Source of the DNA: Polaribacter vadi
GTDB taxonomy: Bacteria > Bacteroidota > Bacteroidia > Flavobacteriales > Flavobacteriaceae
Assembly: GCF_018861005.1 (NCBI RefSeq)
Contig: NZ_JAHKQL010000015.1
Coordinates: forward strand, 62,001-126,000
DNA: 64,000 nucleotides
Direction of reading: 5' to 3'
Made by a program: the position numbers and the translations under genes. A model generated the notes under the pieces. It was not told where the DNA came from. It made no database searches and saw nothing but the letters and a program-made list of their open reading frames with translations. Every line of letters starts with the position of its first letter. The stretch's first letter is position 1. Of the stretch, positions 52,598 through 62,445 are shown piece by piece.

Positions 52598-54052
52598 ATG
52601 TCTCATTACGAAGCACCCATAAGGGAACCTTTAGTATTAGGTGATAAAAGTTACCATGATATTACCGAAGACATTGCTAAACCAATAGAAGGTAAAGCAA
52701 ATAAGAATTGGTATATCGCATTTTATATTTCTTTAGCAGCAATGCTTTGGGGGTTTGGATGTATCTTTTATACAGTTGGAACAGGTATTGGAGTTTGGGG
52801 ATTAAGCAAGAACATTGGTTGGGCTTGGGATATCACAAACTTTGTATGGTGGGTAGGTATTGGTCATGCAGGAACATTAATTTCTGCGGTACTTTTATTA
52901 TTCCGTCAAAAATGGAGAATGGCCATAAACCGTTCTGCAGAAGCTATGACAATCTTTGCCGTTTTTCAAGCAGGTTTGTTCCCAATTATTCACATGGGTA
53001 GACCATGGAATGGGTATTGGGTATTGCCAATTCCTAATCAATTTGGATCGTTATGGGTTAATTTTAACTCACCATTATTATGGGATGTATTTGCAATTTC
53101 TACATATTTATCTGTATCATTAGTTTTTTGGTGGACTGGTTTATTACCTGATTTTGCAACAATAAGAGATAGAGCAGTTAAACCTTTTCAAAAGAAAATA
53201 TATTCATTATTGAGTTTTGGTTGGTCTGGTAGAGCTAAAGATTGGCAACGTTTTGAAGAAGTTTCTTTAGTGCTTGCAGGTTTAGCAACTCCGTTAGTAC
53301 TTTCAGTACATACAATTGTATCTATGGATTTTGCTACATCAATTAATCCAGGTTGGCACTCAACTATTTTTCCACCTTATTTTGTAGCAGGAGCAATTTT
53401 CTCAGGATTCGCAATGGTACAAACCTTATTAGGTATAATGCGTAAGGTTACTAATATGGAATCTTATATTACACGTATGCACGTAGAGTATATGAATATC
53501 GTAATTATTTTAACAGGTGGTATTGTAGCTGTTGCATACGCAACTGAGTTTTTTATAGCTTGGTATACTGGTTCACCTTATGAATATTATACATACTTAT
53601 CTATTGGTGCTGAAACAGGTCCTTATGGTTGGGCATTTTGGTCATTATTAATATGTAATATTTTTACACCACAATTATTATGGTTCAAAAAAATTAGAAG
53701 AAGTTTTATATGGTCTTTTATTATATCAATAGTTATTAATATTGGTATGTGGTTTGAACGTTTTGATATTATTGCAATCGTATTAAGTAAAGGTCATTTA
53801 CCATCAACTTGGTGGCGTTTTGAGCCAACTTTTGTAGATGTTGGTATATTTATAGGAACTATAGGTTTTTTCTTTGTATTATTCTTATTATACGCAAGAA
53901 CATTCCCTGTAATTCCGATTGCAGAAATGAAGACAATATTAAAGTCTTCTGGGGAGTCTTATAAAAAAATGAGAGAACAAGGTTTACCAACTAAACCAGC
54001 TATTAATGTAGTTGAAACAGAAGGTACATCAGATAAATCAACTAAAGAATAA
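52598..54052 (+). CDS. actC: Alternative complex III subunit ActC (NrfD-like)
   Basis: 484 aa, NrfD/PsrC-like membrane protein with about nine to ten helices. Residues such as HAGTLISAVLLLFRQKWR and the region PWNGYWVLPIPNQFG mark the quinol-binding family. Integral membrane quinol-oxidising subunit; related to ActF in the same operon. Confidence 0.93.
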   Translation: MSHYEAPIREPLVLGDKSYHDITEDIAKPIEGKANKNWYIAFYISLAAMLWGFGCIFYTVGTGIGVWGLSKNIGWAWDITNFVWWVGIGHAGTLISAVLLLFRQKWRMAINRSAEAMTIFAVFQAGLFPIIHMGRPWNGYWVLPIPNQFGSLWVNFNSPLLWDVFAISTYLSVSLVFWWTGLLPDFATIRDRAVKPFQKKIYSLLSFGWSGRAKDWQRFEEVSLVLAGLATPLVLSVHTIVSMDFATSINPGWHSTIFPPYFVAGAIFSGFAMVQTLLGIMRKVTNMESYITRMHVEYMNIVIILTGGIVAVAYATEFFIAWYTGSPYEYYTYLSIGAETGPYGWAFWSLLICNIFTPQLLWFKKIRRSFIWSFIISIVINIGMWFERFDIIAIVLSKGHLPSTWWRFEPTFVDVGIFIGTIGFFFVLFLLYARTFPVIPIAEMKTILKSSGESYKKMREQGLPTKPAINVVETEGTSDKSTKE

Positions 54053-54054
54053 TT

Positions 54055-54582
54055 ATGGAATCATCAAAAGTTATTCACGCGTTTTATAATGATGACGAAA
54101 TTGTATTAGATGCAGTTAAGGCTGTTAAGGCAGATGGTCATCACATAGAAGAAGTATTTTGTCCTTTTCCAGTTCATGGATTAGATAAGGCAATGGGTTT
54201 AGCACCAACTAAATTGGCTATTACTGCTTTCTTTTATGGAATTACAGGTTTGTCTGTTGCTATATGGATGACAAATTACATGATGATTCAAGATTGGCCA
54301 CAAGATATTGGAGGTAAACCAAGTTTTTCTTGGGCAGAAAATATGCCTGCTTTTGTGCCAATTATGTTTGAATTAACTGTGTTTTTTGCTGCACACTTAA
54401 TGGTGATTACTTTTTATATGAGAAGTAAAATATGGCCATTTAAAAAAGCAGAAAATCCAGATCCAAGAACTACTGATGATCATTTTTTAATGGAAATACC
54501 TGTACATAATAATGTAGATGAATTAACATCTTTATTAGAAAAGACAGGAGCAGTAGAAATTAATTTAGTAGATAAGCACTAA
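54055..54582 (+). CDS. actD: Alternative complex III subunit ActD (DUF3341)
   Basis: 175 aa. DUF3341 fold: cytoplasmic N-terminal domain (VIHAFYNDDEIVLDAVKAVKAD), then two helices (LAITAFFYGITGLSVAIWM and PIMFELTVFFAAHLMVITFYM). Anchors ActC/ActF region. Starts two bases after actC. Confidence 0.92.
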   Translation: MESSKVIHAFYNDDEIVLDAVKAVKADGHHIEEVFCPFPVHGLDKAMGLAPTKLAITAFFYGITGLSVAIWMTNYMMIQDWPQDIGGKPSFSWAENMPAFVPIMFELTVFFAAHLMVITFYMRSKIWPFKKAENPDPRTTDDHFLMEIPVHNNVDELTSLLEKTGAVEINLVDKH

Positions 54583-54592
54583 TAAATAGATA

Positions 54593-55135
54593 ATGAAGAA
54601 TTTTAAATTATTTATCGCTTTAATAGTTTTTGCAAGTATTATTTCTTGTAATAACAAAAGAAAACCGCAATTAGAATATATGCCAGATATGTATGAATCT
54701 GTTGCTTATGATGCTAATGGTGCTGAAGGAATAAACAATAAGCCAGTTAATAGTAAACCTGTTGCAGGTACTATACCTAGAGGAGGACATCCTGCTTATG
54801 ATATTCCTGATACAGCAGAAGGTTATGATAAAGCAAAGGCTGAATTAAAAAATCCTTTAGAAGCTTCTGAAGAGAATTTAGAAAAGGGAAAAGCGCTTTA
54901 TGAAATATATTGTATTTCTTGTCATGGTAAAAAAGGTGATGGAAATGGATATTTATCACAAGCTGAAAAATTTGAAGGAATACCAAGTTATAATGATAGA
55001 GACATAAATGCAGGTAGTATTTATCATGTTATTATGTATGGTAAAAACTTAATGGGTTCTCATTCATCTCAATTAACTTATAACGAACGTTGGCAGATAA
55101 TTCATTACGTAGAAAATTTACGAGCTGAATTATAA
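54593..55135 (+). CDS. actE: Alternative complex III subunit ActE, monoheme cytochrome c lipoprotein
   Basis: 180 aa. Lipobox ASIISC (C19) and a single heme site C107-I-S-C110-H111 with a downstream Met ligand (near IMYGKNLMGSH). Mature protein is a periplasmic membrane-tethered cytochrome c. Confidence 0.92.
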   Translation: MKNFKLFIALIVFASIISCNNKRKPQLEYMPDMYESVAYDANGAEGINNKPVNSKPVAGTIPRGGHPAYDIPDTAEGYDKAKAELKNPLEASEENLEKGKALYEIYCISCHGKKGDGNGYLSQAEKFEGIPSYNDRDINAGSIYHVIMYGKNLMGSHSSQLTYNERWQIIHYVENLRAEL

Positions 55136-55166
55136 TATAATTACAAAAAGATAGAATACTAAAGAT

Positions 55167-56612
55167 ATGTATCAATTCTCAGGTAAATTAAAAACATTTT
55201 CATTAGCCCTAATAGCATTAGGTTTAATAGGAATTGTAATAAGTTTTGCTTCTGCTCCATCTACAATAGATGAGGCTAAGGAAATTATTGCACATCAATC
55301 TTCTCATGGAGATGATCATGCTAATACTCATGAAGATGTAAAAGAAACTCATCAAAGTACTGATGCTCATCATTCTCAGGAAGATGCTCATCATTCTGAA
55401 GTAAAAAAAGAACATCATGTAGAAACTGCTCATGGAGAACATCATGATGATGCTCATGCAGAACACGTTTTACATCAATTACAAAACAAGCCTTGGTCTG
55501 CTTTGTATGTTTCTTTGTTTTTCTTTTTAGGAATTTCATTATTAGTTTTAGCATTTTATGCAGCACAAAGAGTAGCACAGTCTGGTTGGTCTATTGTTTT
55601 ATTCAGAGTGATGGAAGCAATTACGGCTAATTTAGTGCCAACTTCTATTGTTATGTTAATTGTAGTTATAGCTGCTGCTATGCACATGAACCATATGTTC
55701 CCTTGGATGGCTGAAGGTGTTTTTACTGTTGGACATGAAAATTATGATCCTATTGTAGATGGTAAGTCTTGGTGGATTAATTTACCAGGTTGGACTATTA
55801 GAAGTATTGTTTATTTAGCTATATGGAATGCTTACAGATGGTTTATACGCAAAAACTCTATTAAGGAAGATACAGCAAATGATAACAACAAAACATTTAA
55901 GTTAAATTATAATGTATCTGTAGGATTTATTTTCTTATTTATGTTAACAGAATCTATGATGTCATGGGACTGGATTATGGGGTTAGATCCTCACTGGTTT
56001 TCAACGTTATTTGGTTGGTATGTATTAGCAAGTTTGTTAGTAAGTGCATTAACAGTTATTGCCTTTGTAACAATTTATTTACGTTCAAAAGGTGCTTTAC
56101 CAGCTGTTAATGATAGTCATATTCATGATTTAGCTAAATTTATGTTTGGTTTCTCAGTATTTTGGACCTATTTATGGTTTGCTCAATTTATGTTAATATG
56201 GTATGCCGATATTCCAGAAGAAACAACATATTTCGTAGCAAGATTTAATGAGTACAAATTACCATTTTTAGCAATGGTTGTAATGAACTTTGTATTCCCA
56301 ATTTTATTATTATTAAACAGTGACTTTAAGAGTATGCCTTGGTTTGTTTTAATAGGGGGTGTTGTAATCTTAGCAGGTCATTATGTAGATATTTTTGTAA
56401 TGGTTATGCCAGCAACTGTTGGTGCTCAATGGTCTTTTGGTATACCTGAATTTAGTGCTTTACTTTTCTTCTTAGGAATTTTTATATATACAGTGTTTAG
56501 TGCTTTTGCAAAAGCAAACCCTTTACCAAAAGGTAATCCGTATTTAGAAGAAAGTACACATTTCCACTATTACAATATTGAACATAGAGGAGAAGGATCA
56601 GATAATCATTAA
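55167..56612 (+). CDS. actF: Alternative complex III subunit ActF with His-rich segment
   Basis: 481 aa, NrfD-like membrane subunit homologous to ActC. After the first membrane helix (about 10-30) a strikingly His-rich acidic segment runs from residue 43 to 103 with 17 His, in clusters such as DAHHSQEDAHHSE and HGEHHDDAH. The remaining helices are typical. The His-rich loop may bind copper or zinc (inference). Adjacent to CoxB and CoxA, which need copper. Confidence 0.93.
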   Translation: MYQFSGKLKTFSLALIALGLIGIVISFASAPSTIDEAKEIIAHQSSHGDDHANTHEDVKETHQSTDAHHSQEDAHHSEVKKEHHVETAHGEHHDDAHAEHVLHQLQNKPWSALYVSLFFFLGISLLVLAFYAAQRVAQSGWSIVLFRVMEAITANLVPTSIVMLIVVIAAAMHMNHMFPWMAEGVFTVGHENYDPIVDGKSWWINLPGWTIRSIVYLAIWNAYRWFIRKNSIKEDTANDNNKTFKLNYNVSVGFIFLFMLTESMMSWDWIMGLDPHWFSTLFGWYVLASLLVSALTVIAFVTIYLRSKGALPAVNDSHIHDLAKFMFGFSVFWTYLWFAQFMLIWYADIPEETTYFVARFNEYKLPFLAMVVMNFVFPILLLLNSDFKSMPWFVLIGGVVILAGHYVDIFVMVMPATVGAQWSFGIPEFSALLFFLGIFIYTVFSAFAKANPLPKGNPYLEESTHFHYYNIEHRGEGSDNH

Positions 56613-56645
56613 TAATAAGATTTAAACAAATAAGAAAAGATATAT

Positions 56646-57650
56646 ATGCTAGCTCTATTTTATATTTTTATAGGTGTTGCAATAGGTGTAAGTGTTTGGC
56701 AAATTACTAGAATTTTAAATTTTAGAGGTGTTATTGCCAACGATGAAGACAATGCGAAACAAGGTAAAAATGCAATTTATTTTATGGTTTTTTTATATGC
56801 CATAATGATTTACTGTTTAATTGCTTTAAATGTATTAATGTTACCTGAATCTGCTTCAATTGAAGGAGAACATGATGATAGATTATTCAATATTACTTTT
56901 TGGTTAATTGGTATTGTACAGTTTATTATGCAATTTTTAATTTTCTTTTTTACTTTTAAGTATAGAGGAAATAAAAATAACAAAGCAAAATTTTATGCTG
57001 ATAGTCATAAACTAGAGTTAATCTGGACAGTTACTCCTGCAATTGTTTTAGTGGGTTTAATTGGTTATGGTCTTTGGCAATGGAATAATGTTATGGATTT
57101 ATCTGATGATGATGCTATTGTTATTGAAGTATACTCTCAGCAATTTAGATGGGATGCACGTTATGCAGGAGAAGACAATGCTTTAGGAAGAGGAAACGTA
57201 AATTACATTAAAGGTATTAACACAATGGGTGTTGATATGAATGATAAAAATGCTCTTGATGATAAGCAAGTAACAGAATTATACTTACCTAAAGGAAAGA
57301 AAATTCATTTCCAATTTAGATCTCAAGACGTATTACATTCAGCTTATATGCCTCACTTTAGAGCACAAATGAACTGTGTTCCAGGTATGGTTACAGAGTT
57401 TGGTTTTACACCAAAATACACTACTGAAGAAATGAGACAGCAATCAGAAGTTATTGCTAAAACAAAAGGTATTAATAAAATTAGAAATGCTAAAGGAGAA
57501 GACCCATATGAATTTGATTACTTATTATTATGTAATAAAATTTGTGGTGCATCTCATTATAGTATGCAAATGAAAATTACAGTTGTTGAGCAAGAAGAAT
57601 ATGATAAATGGATTGCACAACAACCTACATTAGCTTCAGTTATTAAATAA
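56646..57650 (+). CDS. coxB: Cytochrome c oxidase subunit II
   Basis: 334 aa. N-terminal membrane helices (FIFIGVAIGV-like and at 95-135), then a cupredoxin CuA domain with DVLHSAYMPHF and C296-N-K-I-C300-G-A-S-H304-x-x-M307. The usual central Glu of C-x-E-x-C is replaced: residues are N, K and I. No fused cytochrome c follows. Accepts electrons from ACIII cytochromes. Confidence 0.92.
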   Translation: MLALFYIFIGVAIGVSVWQITRILNFRGVIANDEDNAKQGKNAIYFMVFLYAIMIYCLIALNVLMLPESASIEGEHDDRLFNITFWLIGIVQFIMQFLIFFFTFKYRGNKNNKAKFYADSHKLELIWTVTPAIVLVGLIGYGLWQWNNVMDLSDDDAIVIEVYSQQFRWDARYAGEDNALGRGNVNYIKGINTMGVDMNDKNALDDKQVTELYLPKGKKIHFQFRSQDVLHSAYMPHFRAQMNCVPGMVTEFGFTPKYTTEEMRQQSEVIAKTKGINKIRNAKGEDPYEFDYLLLCNKICGASHYSMQMKITVVEQEEYDKWIAQQPTLASVIK

Positions 57651-57683
57651 ATAAAAAATTAAGACACTACAAATAAATAGATT

Positions 57684-59465
57684 ATGTCAGAACATCATCA
57701 TAAAGAAACATTTGTAACAAAATATATTTTTAGTCAAGATCATAAAATGATTTCTAAACAGTTCTTAGTAACTGGTATGTTTATGGGAATTATTGGTGTA
57801 TTTATGTCTATGTTATTCCGTATGCAAATTGCATGGCCAGAAGAATCGTTTTCATTGATTGAAGCCTTTTTAGGGCCTCATCAAACAGATGGAGTAATGA
57901 ACCCAGATATGTATTTAGCATTAGTTACAATACATGGTACAATTATGGTATTCTTTGTACTAACTGCTGGTTTAAGTGGTACTTTTTCTAACTTATTAAT
58001 CCCATTGCAAATTGGTGCTAGAGATATGGCATCTGGTTTCTTAAACATGGTATCTTACTGGTTATTCTTTATTTCAAGTGTAATTATGGTAATTTCTTTA
58101 TTTGTTGAAGCTGGTCCAGCATCTGCAGGATGGACAATTTATCCACCTTTAAGTGCATTGCCACAAGCAATTCCAGGTTCTGGTGCAGGTATGACATTAT
58201 GGTTAGTTGCAATGGCTATATTTATTGCATCTTCTTTAATAGGTTCTTTAAACTATATTGTAACAATATTCAATTTAAGAACAAAAGGAATGAAAATGAC
58301 TAGATTGCCTTTAACAATGTGGGCTTTCTTTATTACAGCAATTATTGGTGTTGTTTCTTTCCCTGTATTATTATCAGCAGCATTATTATTAATTTTTGAT
58401 AGAAGCTTTGGTACATCTTTCTACTTATCAGATATTTTTATATCAGGAGAAGTTTTACATTATCAAGGAGGTTCACCAGTGTTATTTGAACACTTATTTT
58501 GGTTCTTAGGTCACCCAGAGGTATATATTGTATTATTACCTGCATTAGGTATTACATCAGAAATTATTTCTACACACTCTAGAAAACCAATTTTTGGATA
58601 TAGAGCAATGATAATGTCAATTATGGCAATTGCATTTTTATCTACAATTGTTTGGGGGCACCACATGTTTATTTCTGGTATGAATCCTTTCTTAGGGTCT
58701 GTATTTACATTTACAACCTTATTAATTGCAATTCCTTCTGCTGTAAAGGCATTTAACTATATAACCACATTATGGAAAGGTAATTTGCAGTTAAACCCAG
58801 CAATGCTATTTTCTATTGGTTTAGTATCAACTTTTGTAACAGGTGGTTTAACAGGGTTAGTTTTAGGAGACTCTGCTTTAGATATTGCTATTCATGATAC
58901 TTACTTTGTAGTTGCTCACTTTCACTTAGTAATGGGTGTATCTGCAATATTTGGTATGTATGCTGGTATTTATCATTGGTTCCCAAAAATGTATGGTAGA
59001 ATGATGAATAAAACTATGGGTTATTGGCACTTCTGGATTTCTATAATATGTGCTTATGGTGTATTTTGGCCAATGCATTTTATAGGTTTAGCAGGTTTAC
59101 CTAGAAGATATTATTCAAATACAGCTTTTCCAATGTTTGATGATTTAGCAGATGTAAATGTTGTAATTACAATCTTTGCTTTAATTGGTGGAGCAGGACA
59201 ATTAATATTTTTAGCAAATTTCTTTATCTCTATATACAGAGGTAAAAAAGCAACACAAAACCCTTGGAATTCTAACACTATAGAATGGACAACTCCTGTT
59301 GAACATGTTCATGGAAACTGGCCAGGTAAAATTCCTGAGGTACACAGATGGGCTTACGATTATAGTAAAAGAGTAGACCCTAATGATGATGATAGTGATT
59401 ATTTACATGGACAAGACTTTGTATTACAAACAACGCCTTTATTAGATGGTGAAGAGCCTTCTTAA
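57684..59465 (+). CDS. coxA: Cytochrome c oxidase subunit I
   Basis: 593 aa with about twelve helices. Heme a ligand in HGTIMVFFVL, Tyr-His and CuB site in HPEVYIVLLPALGI and WGHHMFISGM, and the heme a3/a ligand pair in DTYFVVAHFHLVMG. Catalytic subunit reducing oxygen. No coxC or coxD follows; the operon ends here with a terminator. Confidence 0.96.
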   Translation: MSEHHHKETFVTKYIFSQDHKMISKQFLVTGMFMGIIGVFMSMLFRMQIAWPEESFSLIEAFLGPHQTDGVMNPDMYLALVTIHGTIMVFFVLTAGLSGTFSNLLIPLQIGARDMASGFLNMVSYWLFFISSVIMVISLFVEAGPASAGWTIYPPLSALPQAIPGSGAGMTLWLVAMAIFIASSLIGSLNYIVTIFNLRTKGMKMTRLPLTMWAFFITAIIGVVSFPVLLSAALLLIFDRSFGTSFYLSDIFISGEVLHYQGGSPVLFEHLFWFLGHPEVYIVLLPALGITSEIISTHSRKPIFGYRAMIMSIMAIAFLSTIVWGHHMFISGMNPFLGSVFTFTTLLIAIPSAVKAFNYITTLWKGNLQLNPAMLFSIGLVSTFVTGGLTGLVLGDSALDIAIHDTYFVVAHFHLVMGVSAIFGMYAGIYHWFPKMYGRMMNKTMGYWHFWISIICAYGVFWPMHFIGLAGLPRRYYSNTAFPMFDDLADVNVVITIFALIGGAGQLIFLANFFISIYRGKKATQNPWNSNTIEWTTPVEHVHGNWPGKIPEVHRWAYDYSKRVDPNDDDSDYLHGQDFVLQTTPLLDGEEPS

Positions 59466-59486
59466 AATAAATAATTATAATATATT

Positions 59487-59517
59487 AAAACCTTTCCAAA
59501 TTTTGGAGAGGTTTTTT
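59487..59517 (+). terminator. Terminator of the act-cox operon
   Basis: AAAACCTTTCCAAA pairs with TTTGGAGAGGTTTT (one wobble), followed by T residues. Confidence 0.85.
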
Positions 59518-59559
59518 GTTTTGTAACAAAAGCTACATTTAATCTGATTCAAATTCTCT

Positions 59560-59567
59560 TATATTTG
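59560..59567 (+). promoter_or_regulatory. -7 box TATATTTG 5 bases before the ruvB ATG
   Basis: Exact TAnnTTTG. The ATG at 59573 lies five bases downstream, so the transcript would be leaderless or nearly so. Confidence 0.6.
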
Positions 59568-59572
59568 TATAT

Positions 59573-60595
59573 ATGAATGAAAACTTAAATCCTGAAAACA
59601 CAAATTTATCAAATGAGGATCTAGATGTAGAAAAAAAATTACGTCCACTTACTTTTGATGATTTTACAGGACAAGATCAAGCATTAGAAAATTTAAAAAT
59701 ATTTGTAGAAGCTGCTAATCAAAGAGATGAAGCTTTAGATCATACTTTGTTTCATGGGCCTCCAGGTTTAGGTAAAACAACCTTGGCTCATATTTTGGCA
59801 AATGAATTACAAGTAGGTATTAAAGTTACTTCTGGACCAGTTTTAGACAAACCAGGAGATTTAGCAGGTTTACTCACTAATCTTGATGAAAGAGATGTTT
59901 TATTTATTGATGAAATTCATAGATTAAGCCCTATTGTAGAAGAGTATTTATATTCTGCTATGGAAGATTACAAAATTGATATTATGATTGAATCTGGCCC
60001 AAATGCTAGAACAGTTCAAATCAATTTAGAACCTTTTACTTTAATTGGTGCAACAACTCGTTCAGGATTGTTGACATCACCAATGAGAGCACGTTTTGGA
60101 ATTAGTAGTCGCTTGCATTATTATTCAACAGAACTATTAACTACCATTATACAAAGAAGTTCTCATATTTTAGGAGTACCCATTTCTATGGAAGCAGCAA
60201 TAGAAATTGCTGGTAGAAGTAGAGGAACACCTAGAATCGCAAATGCTTTATTAAGAAGAGTTAGAGATTTTGCACAAATAAAAGGTGATGGTACAATAAC
60301 CATACACATTGCAAAATATGCTTTAAAAGCATTAAACGTAGATGCTCATGGTTTAGATGAAATGGATAACAAAATTCTAGAAACTATAATTGATAAATTT
60401 AAAGGAGGGCCTGTAGGAATTAGTACAATTGCAACAGCAGTATCAGAAAATACAGAAACAATAGAAGAAGTTTATGAGCCTTTTTTGATTCAGCAAGGTT
60501 TTATAATGCGTACACCTAGAGGAAGAGAAGTAACAGAATTAGCTTATAAACATTTAGGAAGGACAAAGGGTAGAAATCAAGGTGAATTGTTTTAG
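59573..60595 (+). CDS. ruvB: Holliday junction branch migration helicase RuvB
   Basis: 340 aa, standard length. Starts [20 protein letters not shown] as in related RuvB proteins. Walker [12 protein letters not shown], Walker B FIDEIHRL, sensor [19 protein letters not shown]-terminal DNA-binding domain [16 protein letters not shown]. Hexameric motor of RuvAB in recombination. Confidence 0.96.
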   Translation: MNENLNPENTNLSNEDLDVEKKLRPLTFDDFTGQDQALENLKIFVEAANQRDEALDHTLFHGPPGLGKTTLAHILANELQVGIKVTSGPVLDKPGDLAGLLTNLDERDVLFIDEIHRLSPIVEEYLYSAMEDYKIDIMIESGPNARTVQINLEPFTLIGATTRSGLLTSPMRARFGISSRLHYYSTELLTTIIQRSSHILGVPISMEAAIEIAGRSRGTPRIANALLRRVRDFAQIKGDGTITIHIAKYALKALNVDAHGLDEMDNKILETIIDKFKGGPVGISTIATAVSENTETIEEVYEPFLIQQGFIMRTPRGREVTELAYKHLGRTKGRNQGELF

Positions 60596-60645
60596 ATTTT
60601 AGAAAAAAGATAGCTTATTCATCAATAAGAAGGTTATAGTTAAAC

Positions 60646-62373
60646 ATGAATATAAAAAAAGTAATACCTATTTTAGAATGGTTACCTAATTATAATGCTT
60701 CTCATTTTAAAGGTGATTTATTAGCAGGTATAACTGTGGGTATTATTTTAATTCCACAGGGTATTGCATATGCTTTAATTGCAGGTTTGCCACCAATTTA
60801 TGGTTTATACTGTGCTTTAGTGCCACAAGTTATGTATGTTATTTTTGGCTCTTCTAGACAAGTAGCAATTGGTCCTGTAGCTATGGATTCTTTAATAGTA
60901 GCAACAGGTGTTTCTACATTAGCATTAGCAGGTTCAGAAAGTTATATTGCCATAGCAATATTATTGGCTTTAATGGTTGGTGCCATACAATTAATATTAG
61001 GAATTTTTAGTTTAGGTTTTATAGTAAACTTCTTATCAAAACCAGTAATAACTGGGTTTACATCTGCAGTAGCTTTAATAATTGGGTTAAATCAATTTAG
61101 AAATTTATTAGGTGTAGATTTTTTACAGAGTGACCAAATTCAGTATGTTTTAGAAGATATTTGGTTACAAATTTCTGATTTTAATTATCATACAACAATC
61201 ATAGGATTAATTTCTGTTATTGTAATAATAACCTTCAGAAAAATCAATAAAAAAATTCCAAACGCATTGATTGTAGTTATCATCGGAATTTTAATTATGA
61301 AATATTTTGGTAAGTCTTTTAATGATGTATCTATTGTAAAAGACATTCCATCAGGTTTGCCTGTTTTTGGTTTTCCAGAATACGATTTAGATCAAATTAA
61401 AGAATTATTACCAATAGCTTTAACTTTGGTAATGGTAGGTTATTTAGAAACCATTTCAATTGGTAAATCTTTAGAAGCTAAACAAGATGAATATAGAATA
61501 AGGCCCAACCAAGAATTAATTGCATTAGGTTTAGCAAATATGGTAGGTTCTTTATTTAAAGCTTACCCTACAACATCTAGTTTTTCTCGTTCTGCTATAA
61601 ACCAAGAAAGTGGCGCAAAAACAGGAATGGCAGCATTAATTTCTGTACTTATGGTAATATTAACTTTATTGTTTTTAACTCCATTATTTTATCATTTACC
61701 AAAAACTGTATTAGCAGCAATTATTATAGTTGCCGTATTTAATTTGATAAATTTTAAAGAAGCTACATTTTTATGGAGAGCAAATAATTTAGATTTCTGG
61801 TTAATGATTTCTACTTTTTTAGCAACACTTTTACTGGGCATAGAATTCGGAATTATGGTAGGTGTAGGTTTGTCTTTAATCGTATTAATATATAGAACAT
61901 CTAGACCTTATACTACAGAGTTAGGCAAAGTACCTGACTCAAACTTTTATCGAAATAAAAACCGTTTTGAAGAAGTAATTATAGAAGATGATATTTTAGT
62001 TTTTAGATTCGATGCACAAATATTTTATGCAAATTCAAGTTACTTTAGAGATAATTTAGACATAAGAGCTGCTAAAAAAGGAGATGCATTAAAATTGATT
62101 GTACTAGATGCAGAAAGCATTAATAGAGTAGATAGTACTGGAGTAGAAATGCTAAAAGAACGCATTAAATTTTATCAGAAAAAAGGAGTTAAATTTTATT
62201 TTGCAGGTGTAAAAGGTCCTGTAAGAGACGATTTATTTAGAAGTGGAATTTTACAAATTATAGATATCAATCATTTTTTTATGAGGTCTAACCAAGCTGT
62301 AAAATTTTATAAAACTGGAGATAGGAAACATCAAGAAAAATATGCAAAATATATTCATCAAGCATATAAGTAA
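60646..62373 (+). CDS. SulP-family anion transporter with STAS domain
   Basis: 575 aa. SulP membrane domain with GLPPIYGLYCALVPQ, the signature FKAYPTTSSFSRSAINQESGAKT and about twelve helices, then a C-terminal STAS domain (about 440-560, LKLIVLDAESINRVDSTGVEMLKERIK). Transports sulfate or bicarbonate across the inner membrane. Same strand as the MBL/rhodanese genes downstream, so a sulfur role is possible. Confidence 0.9.
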   Translation: MNIKKVIPILEWLPNYNASHFKGDLLAGITVGIILIPQGIAYALIAGLPPIYGLYCALVPQVMYVIFGSSRQVAIGPVAMDSLIVATGVSTLALAGSESYIAIAILLALMVGAIQLILGIFSLGFIVNFLSKPVITGFTSAVALIIGLNQFRNLLGVDFLQSDQIQYVLEDIWLQISDFNYHTTIIGLISVIVIITFRKINKKIPNALIVVIIGILIMKYFGKSFNDVSIVKDIPSGLPVFGFPEYDLDQIKELLPIALTLVMVGYLETISIGKSLEAKQDEYRIRPNQELIALGLANMVGSLFKAYPTTSSFSRSAINQESGAKTGMAALISVLMVILTLLFLTPLFYHLPKTVLAAIIIVAVFNLINFKEATFLWRANNLDFWLMISTFLATLLLGIEFGIMVGVGLSLIVLIYRTSRPYTTELGKVPDSNFYRNKNRFEEVIIEDDILVFRFDAQIFYANSSYFRDNLDIRAAKKGDALKLIVLDAESINRVDSTGVEMLKERIKFYQKKGVKFYFAGVKGPVRDDLFRSGILQIIDINHFFMRSNQAVKFYKTGDRKHQEKYAKYIHQAYK

Positions 62374-62445
62374 CTGATAAATATCATTTAAAAAATAGAA
62401 ACTCAAAAGTAATTTTGAGGATTAATGAAAGTTGAATTTAAGATT

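Noticed and set aside
55224..55578. Two minus-strand frames over the His-rich part of actF
   Set aside because: They are reverse shadows of the His codons (CAT/ATG) and have no gene features.
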